Shown here in pieces: positions 60,968-64,000 of a DNA stretch of 64,000 bases (positions within the stretch are counted from its first letter, which is position 1; every line of letters starts with the position of its first letter). Under the pieces are notes generated by a model. That model saw only the letters and a list, made by a program, of their open reading frames with translations. It was not told where the DNA came from and did not search any database. The position numbers and the translations under genes were made by a program. Source of the DNA: G963662675 sp963662675 (lineage in GTDB: Bacteria; Bacteroidota; Bacteroidia; Bacteroidales; Prolixibacteraceae); contig CAXXHP010000001.1 in the NCBI GenBank assembly GCA_963662675.2, positions 558,001 to 622,000 on the forward strand, in the 5' to 3' direction.

Positions 60968-62047
60968 ATGGGAAAAATTTCAGATCAAATTAAAGTGGGT
61001 GTCGTAACAGGTGCTGAAATGCAATTGCTTTTTAAGATTGCAAAAGAAGATCAATTTGCAATGCCGGCTGTTAATGTTGTTAATTCCAGTTCTGTTAATG
61101 CTGTCTTAGAAGCAGCTAAGCTTGTAAACTCTCCTGTAATTATCCAGTTTTCGAATGGGGGAGCTCAGTTTTATGCAGGAAAAGGCCTGAAACTTGAAGG
61201 GCAAGGTGCTCAAATCGCAGGTGCTATTGCAGGTGCCAAATATATCCATGAGGTTGCCGAATTATATGGTGTTCGTGTTATTCTACATACCGATCATGCA
61301 GCAAAAAAGCTATTGCCATGGATCGATGGACTTCTTGATGCCGGTGAAAAGTATTTTGCCACAAACGGAAAGCCTTTGTTTTCATCTCATATGTTAGACT
61401 TGTCAGAAGAAACAATTGAAGAGAATATTGACATTAGCAAGAAGTATTTGAAGCGCATGGCTAAAATTGGAATGACACTAGAAATAGAATTGGGTGTTAC
61501 AGGAGGTGAAGAGGATGGGGTTGATAATACAAATATTGATAATTCATTGCTTTACACACAGCCAGAAGAAGTGGCCTATGCATACGAAGAACTTTCGAAG
61601 GTAAGCAGCAACTTTACTATTGCAGCCTCTTTTGGAAACGTACATGGCGTATATAAACCGGGGAATGTGAAACTAACTCCTAAAATCCTTGATTCATCAC
61701 AAAAGTACATTGTGAAGAAGTACGGTTTGAAAGATTCTAAGCCAGTCAACTTTGTTTTTCATGGCGGTTCTGGATCAACTACAGCTGAAATACGAGAAGC
61801 AATTTCTTATGGTGTCATTAAAATGAATATTGATACAGATACACAATGGGCATATTGGGACGGGGTTCGTGCTTACGAAGCTTCTAATCGTCCATATTTG
61901 CAGGGACAAATTGGGAACCCTGATGGAGAGGGGAAGCCCAATAAGAAATATTACGATCCACGAGTGTGGGTTCGTAAAGCAGAAGAATCAACTATTGCTC
62001 GGCTGAAATTAGCATTTGAAGATCTCAATTGTTTGGGGCGAAATTAA
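60968..62047 (+). CDS. fbaA: Class II fructose-bisphosphate aldolase, class IIA (FbaA) type
   Basis: A zinc aldolase of glycolysis and gluconeogenesis. With the start at 60968 (MGKISDQIKVGVVTGAEM) it is 359 residues, exactly the length of E. coli FbaA; an upstream ATG at 60902 adds 22 unlike residues. Hallmarks are VILHTDHAAKKLLPWIDGLL, EIELGVTGGEEDGVDNTNID, TIAASFGNVHGVYKPGNVKL, NFVFHGGSGSTTAEI and VIKMNIDTDTQWAYWDGVRA. Residues for metal (His and Glu) and phosphate binding look intact. A strong terminator follows. Confidence 0.95.
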   Translation: MGKISDQIKVGVVTGAEMQLLFKIAKEDQFAMPAVNVVNSSSVNAVLEAAKLVNSPVIIQFSNGGAQFYAGKGLKLEGQGAQIAGAIAGAKYIHEVAELYGVRVILHTDHAAKKLLPWIDGLLDAGEKYFATNGKPLFSSHMLDLSEETIEENIDISKKYLKRMAKIGMTLEIELGVTGGEEDGVDNTNIDNSLLYTQPEEVAYAYEELSKVSSNFTIAASFGNVHGVYKPGNVKLTPKILDSSQKYIVKKYGLKDSKPVNFVFHGGSGSTTAEIREAISYGVIKMNIDTDTQWAYWDGVRAYEASNRPYLQGQIGNPDGEGKPNKKYYDPRVWVRKAEESTIARLKLAFEDLNCLGRN

Positions 62048-62066
62048 TTCAATATAAATTTTGGAC

Positions 62067-62105
62067 GAAAGCTCTCCTATTTTGGAGGGCTTTTTTTCTT
62101 TTTTA
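62067..62105 (+). terminator. Terminator of fbaA
   Basis: AAGCTCTCC-TATTTT-GGAGGGCTT (one G-T pair) followed by a long T run, about 20 bases after the stop. Confidence 0.9.
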
Positions 62106-62188
62106 GAAAGAAAAAATATTTTTGTACATGTATTGCATTATTTTATTGCTTTACCTTATGTGCTTATTCTCAAATTAAAATAAATTAA

Positions 62189-63553
62189 ATGGCAGAACAC
62201 AAGAAACACGGCAGGGCAGTATTTACAAGCAAGTTTGGAGTAATTGCAGCTGCTGCAGGATCAGCTGTTGGATTAGGGAATATCTGGAAATTCCCTTATA
62301 TCACTGGGGTTTATGGTGGTGCTGCTTTTTTGTTTGTGTATTTGGGTTTTATTCTAGCTATTGGTTTGCCTGTCATGTTGTCAGAATTTATTATTGGTCG
62401 GAAATCCCGAAAAAATGCTTTCGGAGCTTTCAAAAAACTTGCACCTCATTCTTTGTGGCAGTTTGCCGGTATTTTGGGGGTGGGAGCCGCTTTTATGATT
62501 TTGGCCTTTTATGGTGTTGTTGCTGGTTGGAGTATCGAGTACGTATTTATTTCTGTCCTTGATGGCTTTCAGTCACACAGTTCAGATCAATTAGGGCAAA
62601 TGTTTACGAGTTTTATTGAGTCGCCGGCAAAGCCTGTCGTTTTTCAGGTGCTTTTTATGATGCTGACGGGGGCCATTGTGATTGTTGGCGTTAAAGACGG
62701 TATTGAAAAGAATGTTAAGGTTTTAATGCCAATTTTAGTTGTTATTATTATTGTTCTAGATATTAGGGCTGTTACCTTGGAGGGAGCAGGAGAGGGATTG
62801 AGGTTTCTTTTTCATCCTGATTTTTCAAAATTGACGGGAGAAGGTGTCTTAAGTGCTTTGGGCCATGCCTTTTTTTCGCTTAGCTTGGGTATGGGGACTT
62901 TAATCACTTATGGCTCATACATCGATAAAAACAACAATCTGCTAAGTACTGCCATTCATGTTACTATTGCCGATACTTTGATTGCTATACTTGCAGGAGT
63001 TGCAATATTTCCAGCAGTTTTTGCATTTGGAATAGAGCCAAGTAGTGGTCCGGGATTGGTCTTTATTACTTTGCCGAATGTCTTTCAGCAAATGCCGGGA
63101 GGGTATGTTTTTTCTATACTTTTCTTCCTTTTATTATCTGTAGCAGCCTTGACATCTTCAATTTCAATTTTGGAGGTTGTTGTTGCTTATTTTAATGAGG
63201 AACTTAAAATGAAAAGGAAAGTTGCTACGATTATTGCAACAGCCTTGGTCTCCTTGCTGGGAATCATCTGTTCTTTGTCTATGGGGATATTTGAAGATTA
63301 TACCTTCTTCGATTTGAATTTCTTTGATCTTCTTGATTGGATTTCTGCAAACTTATTATTACCACTAGGAGGGTTATTTATATCGTTGTTTGTTGGGTGG
63401 AAGCTAGGGCGTAAAAAAGTGAGAGAAGAAATTGAAAAGGGTGGGAGTATTTCAAGTCTCTTTTTATCTGTTTTCATGTTTTTGGTTCGCCTTGTTGCAC
63501 CTATCGCAATTGCTATTGTATTTTTAAATGGCATAGGGTTGCTTAATTTTTAA
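62189..63553 (+). CDS. Sodium-dependent transporter (NSS/SNF family)
   Basis: A 454-residue inner-membrane symporter driven by sodium, probably for an amino acid or amine. TM1 carries IAAAAGSAVGLGNIWKFPYI, with the unwound GLGNIWKFPY of the family. About 11 helices can be counted, as in bacterial members of the MhsT/LeuT group. The TM6 region FFSLSLGMGTLITYGSYI is conserved for substrate and sodium binding, and TM8 ALTSSISILEVVVAYF supplies the second sodium site. The substrate is not evident. It follows fbaA after a terminator, so it is probably independent. Confidence 0.93.
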   Translation: MAEHKKHGRAVFTSKFGVIAAAAGSAVGLGNIWKFPYITGVYGGAAFLFVYLGFILAIGLPVMLSEFIIGRKSRKNAFGAFKKLAPHSLWQFAGILGVGAAFMILAFYGVVAGWSIEYVFISVLDGFQSHSSDQLGQMFTSFIESPAKPVVFQVLFMMLTGAIVIVGVKDGIEKNVKVLMPILVVIIIVLDIRAVTLEGAGEGLRFLFHPDFSKLTGEGVLSALGHAFFSLSLGMGTLITYGSYIDKNNNLLSTAIHVTIADTLIAILAGVAIFPAVFAFGIEPSSGPGLVFITLPNVFQQMPGGYVFSILFFLLLSVAALTSSISILEVVVAYFNEELKMKRKVATIIATALVSLLGIICSLSMGIFEDYTFFDLNFFDLLDWISANLLLPLGGLFISLFVGWKLGRKKVREEIEKGGSISSLFLSVFMFLVRLVAPIAIAIVFLNGIGLLNF

Positions 63554-63606
63554 AGATGTTTTGATCATAAGAATAATTGTGGTAAATTAAGTGCTTATTT
63601 TGATTT

Positions 63607-64000
63607 ATGAGATTAAGCCATATAATTCGTGATTATTTTACCTTCTCTAGAAATGAACGTATAGGATTAGTTGTTTTGATTTTTCTGATTATCATTCTAA
63701 TGGTTTCCAATCAAATTATTTTCTATTTTGAGAAACCAACAGTTGCAGATGAAGAACAATTTGAACGATTTCGATCTGAATTGAATTATCAGACCCCCAA
63801 AACTTACACTTTTTTAACTCTTTTCAGTTTTGACCCCAATACAATTGATTCATTGGCGATGGATAGTCTGAACTTGCCAGTCAATGTGAAGAAAAATCTG
63901 TTAAAATATCGCAAAAGTGGTGGTTCTTTTTATTCGAGAGAAGATATCCGGAAAATTTATGGGATGAACGATTCTGTCTACAATTCAATAGCACCTTTTG
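63607..64000 (+). CDS. Helix-hairpin-helix (ComEA-like) protein, cut by the window end
   Basis: The frame opens at 63607 (MRLSHIIRDYFTFSRNER) and stays open for 131 codons to the end. One transmembrane helix (IGLVVLIFLIIILMVSNQI) precedes an extracytoplasmic part. FLTLFSFDPNTIDSLAMDSL and NLPVNVKKNLLKYRKSGGSF, then YSREDIRKIYGM, form a helix-hairpin-helix repeat, as in the Bacteroidota ComEA-like proteins that carry several such units. A DNA-uptake role is known for some relatives only. It starts 54 bases after the transporter stop. Its C-terminus is missing. Confidence 0.85.
   Translation, partial: MRLSHIIRDYFTFSRNERIGLVVLIFLIIILMVSNQIIFYFEKPTVADEEQFERFRSELNYQTPKTYTFLTLFSFDPNTIDSLAMDSLNLPVNVKKNLLKYRKSGGSFYSREDIRKIYGMNDSVYNSIAPF

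Noticed and set aside
1..64000. tRNA, rRNA or riboswitch genes
   Set aside because: Intergenic regions were read for tRNA TPsiC arms, rRNA-like blocks and common riboswitch cores; none was recognised by eye.

Overview
The window reads as chromosome of a member of the Bacteroidota, class Bacteroidia, with a Marinilabiliales-like gene content (the order is my inference). Pointers are a giant protein ending in a type IX secretion (T9SS) sorting domain, a PorT-like T9SS component, a TamL-type lipoprotein of the BamA/TamA superfamily, Bacteroidota gene neighbourhoods such as alaS/M23 peptidase/MerR and RSH/Fur/purA, DUF4494, a transhydrogenase alpha chain split in two, and promoter -7 boxes of the form TAnnTTTG. 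No rRNA, tRNA or CRISPR array was seen.

Layout. 1-13 kb: Nif3-like protein, MerR regulator, cell-wall M23 peptidase, alaS, a DUF2007 protein, a secreted NIPSNAP protein, a secreted beta-rich protein, queE, the pntA1-pntA2-pntB transhydrogenase operon and a DUF4494 gene. 13-18.4 kb: an unknown helical protein, typA, a GNAT acetyltransferase, a decayed IS200-type element with both end hairpins, a PKD-type lipoprotein and a TfoX C-domain protein. 18.5-24.8 kb: five co-directional genes (an eight-cysteine ferredoxin-like protein, a radical SAM enzyme, a DUF116-polyprenyl synthase fusion, a short prenyltransferase-fold protein and a squalene-hopene-cyclase-like protein). I read this as an uncharacterised polyprenyl or terpenoid pathway, and it is the most interesting locus here. 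24.8-34.3 kb: D-threonine aldolase/D-serine dehydratase-like enzyme, purA, Fur-like regulator, RSH (p)ppGpp enzyme, a gmhA/GT4/NUDIX/miaA group and a small acidic protein.

34.7-47.2 kb: an MacB-type permease, gapA, a gene-poor stretch, then the 2561-residue T9SS cargo protein made of about 20 Ig-like modules, followed by a repeat-rich intergenic region. 47.2-51.6 kb: a nitroreductase, then a LytS/LytTR two-component pair overlapping or abutting a GT2 gene and an Ldh-family dehydrogenase. 51.9-64 kb: an AIR-synthase-related protein, menG/ubiE and porT in a row; a COG2509 flavoprotein; a TrmH-type methyltransferase divergent from tamL; two class II fructose-bisphosphate aldolases of different subclasses head to head; a sodium-dependent transporter; and the start of a helix-hairpin-helix protein cut by the window end.

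How the genes fit together. PorT and the giant protein belong to the same export route, although they lie about 7 kb apart. gapA and the two aldolases supply central glycolysis. MenG points to menaquinone, whose side chain is a polyprenyl unit, but the polyprenyl synthase of the 18.5-24.8 kb locus is fused to DUF116 and sits with cyclase-like proteins, so it is more likely dedicated to that locus. The single recognisable mobile element is defective, so apart from repeats the region looks like stable core chromosome.
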